Assembly (NCBI GenBank): GCA_003535475.1
Contig: DOHC01000245.1
Span: 1-5,781 of the forward strand
Length of the DNA stretch: 5,781 nucleotides
Direction: 5' to 3'
Source: Nitrospiraceae bacterium
Lineage (GTDB): Bacteria > Nitrospirota > Thermodesulfovibrionia > Thermodesulfovibrionales > UBA1546
In this document: one piece after another, positions 5,743 through 5,781 of the stretch
Layout of the letters: each line of letters starts with the position of its first letter
Numbering within the stretch: position 1 is the stretch's first letter
Translations under genes and position numbers: made by a program
The notes under the pieces: generated by a model
Database searches by the model: none
What the model was told of the DNA's origin: nothing
Seen by the model: the letters and a program-made list of their open reading frames with translations, nothing else

Positions 5743-5781
5743 CTTTATAGCGAAAACGCAGATGTTATATTTACAGGAGAT
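5743..5781 (+). pseudogene. Truncated metallo-hydrolase-like fragment or assembly chimera at the window edge
   Basis: Bases 5757-5781 are identical to 3293-3317 inside the metallo-hydrolase gene. In the matching frame the edge reads LYSENADVIFTGD, against LYGADVIFTGD in the intact gene: the same LY, an in-frame 6-base length difference, then complete identity. Upstream the frame gives no HTPGHSPGG motif and meets a stop at 5725-5727, so no intact gene leads into it. It could be a relic of a second MBL gene, a recombination junction, or a misjoined read. The frame stays open to the right edge. Confidence 0.35.

Overview
The window looks like a chromosomal piece from a moderately AT-rich Gram-negative bacterium. 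The family-level look of TrpC, MurJ, the metallo-hydrolase and the VapBC pair would fit Nitrospirota (Thermodesulfovibrio-like) or a deltaproteobacterial lineage. That placement is inference from protein flavour only. There is no rRNA, tRNA, CRISPR array or insertion sequence. Five complete genes and one partial toxin gene cover almost everything, and no stretch without a gene exceeds 150 bases.

Left part (1-1163, minus strand). A VapBC-type toxin-antitoxin pair reads out of the window: the antitoxin is complete (60-275), and only the first 17 codons of the PIN-domain toxin are present, from a GTG start. A TTGACA-containing promoter region with a small inverted repeat lies upstream. Next is trpC (indole-3-glycerol phosphate synthase), complete, with all expected catalytic residues, and standing alone without other trp genes.

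Middle (1164-3497, plus strand). A 137-bp divergent intergenic region carries a perfect extended -10 promoter (TGcTATAAT) for murJ, the lipid II flippase of cell wall synthesis. Four bases after murJ comes a glyoxalase-II-like metallo-beta-lactamase-fold hydrolase with a complete metal-binding set. These two probably form an operon.

Right part (3595-5781, minus strand). The most interesting unit is a two-gene operon. A 568-residue membrane protein contains two DUF1538 repeats (a fused UmpA+UmpB arrangement, a family linked to cation/proton antiport). It overlaps by 8 bp a small PII-type signalling protein whose T-loop has no uridylylation tyrosine. The pairing resembles AmtB-GlnK in architecture and suggests a nucleotide-sensing PII protein that gates a DUF1538 transporter. 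A well-spaced sigma-70 promoter (TTGATT-17-TATATT) precedes the operon, and a perfect tandem duplication of an 18-bp element lies directly behind its -35 box. The last 25 bases of the window are identical to a segment inside the metallo-hydrolase gene. This is either a truncated gene fragment or an assembly chimera and should be treated with caution.
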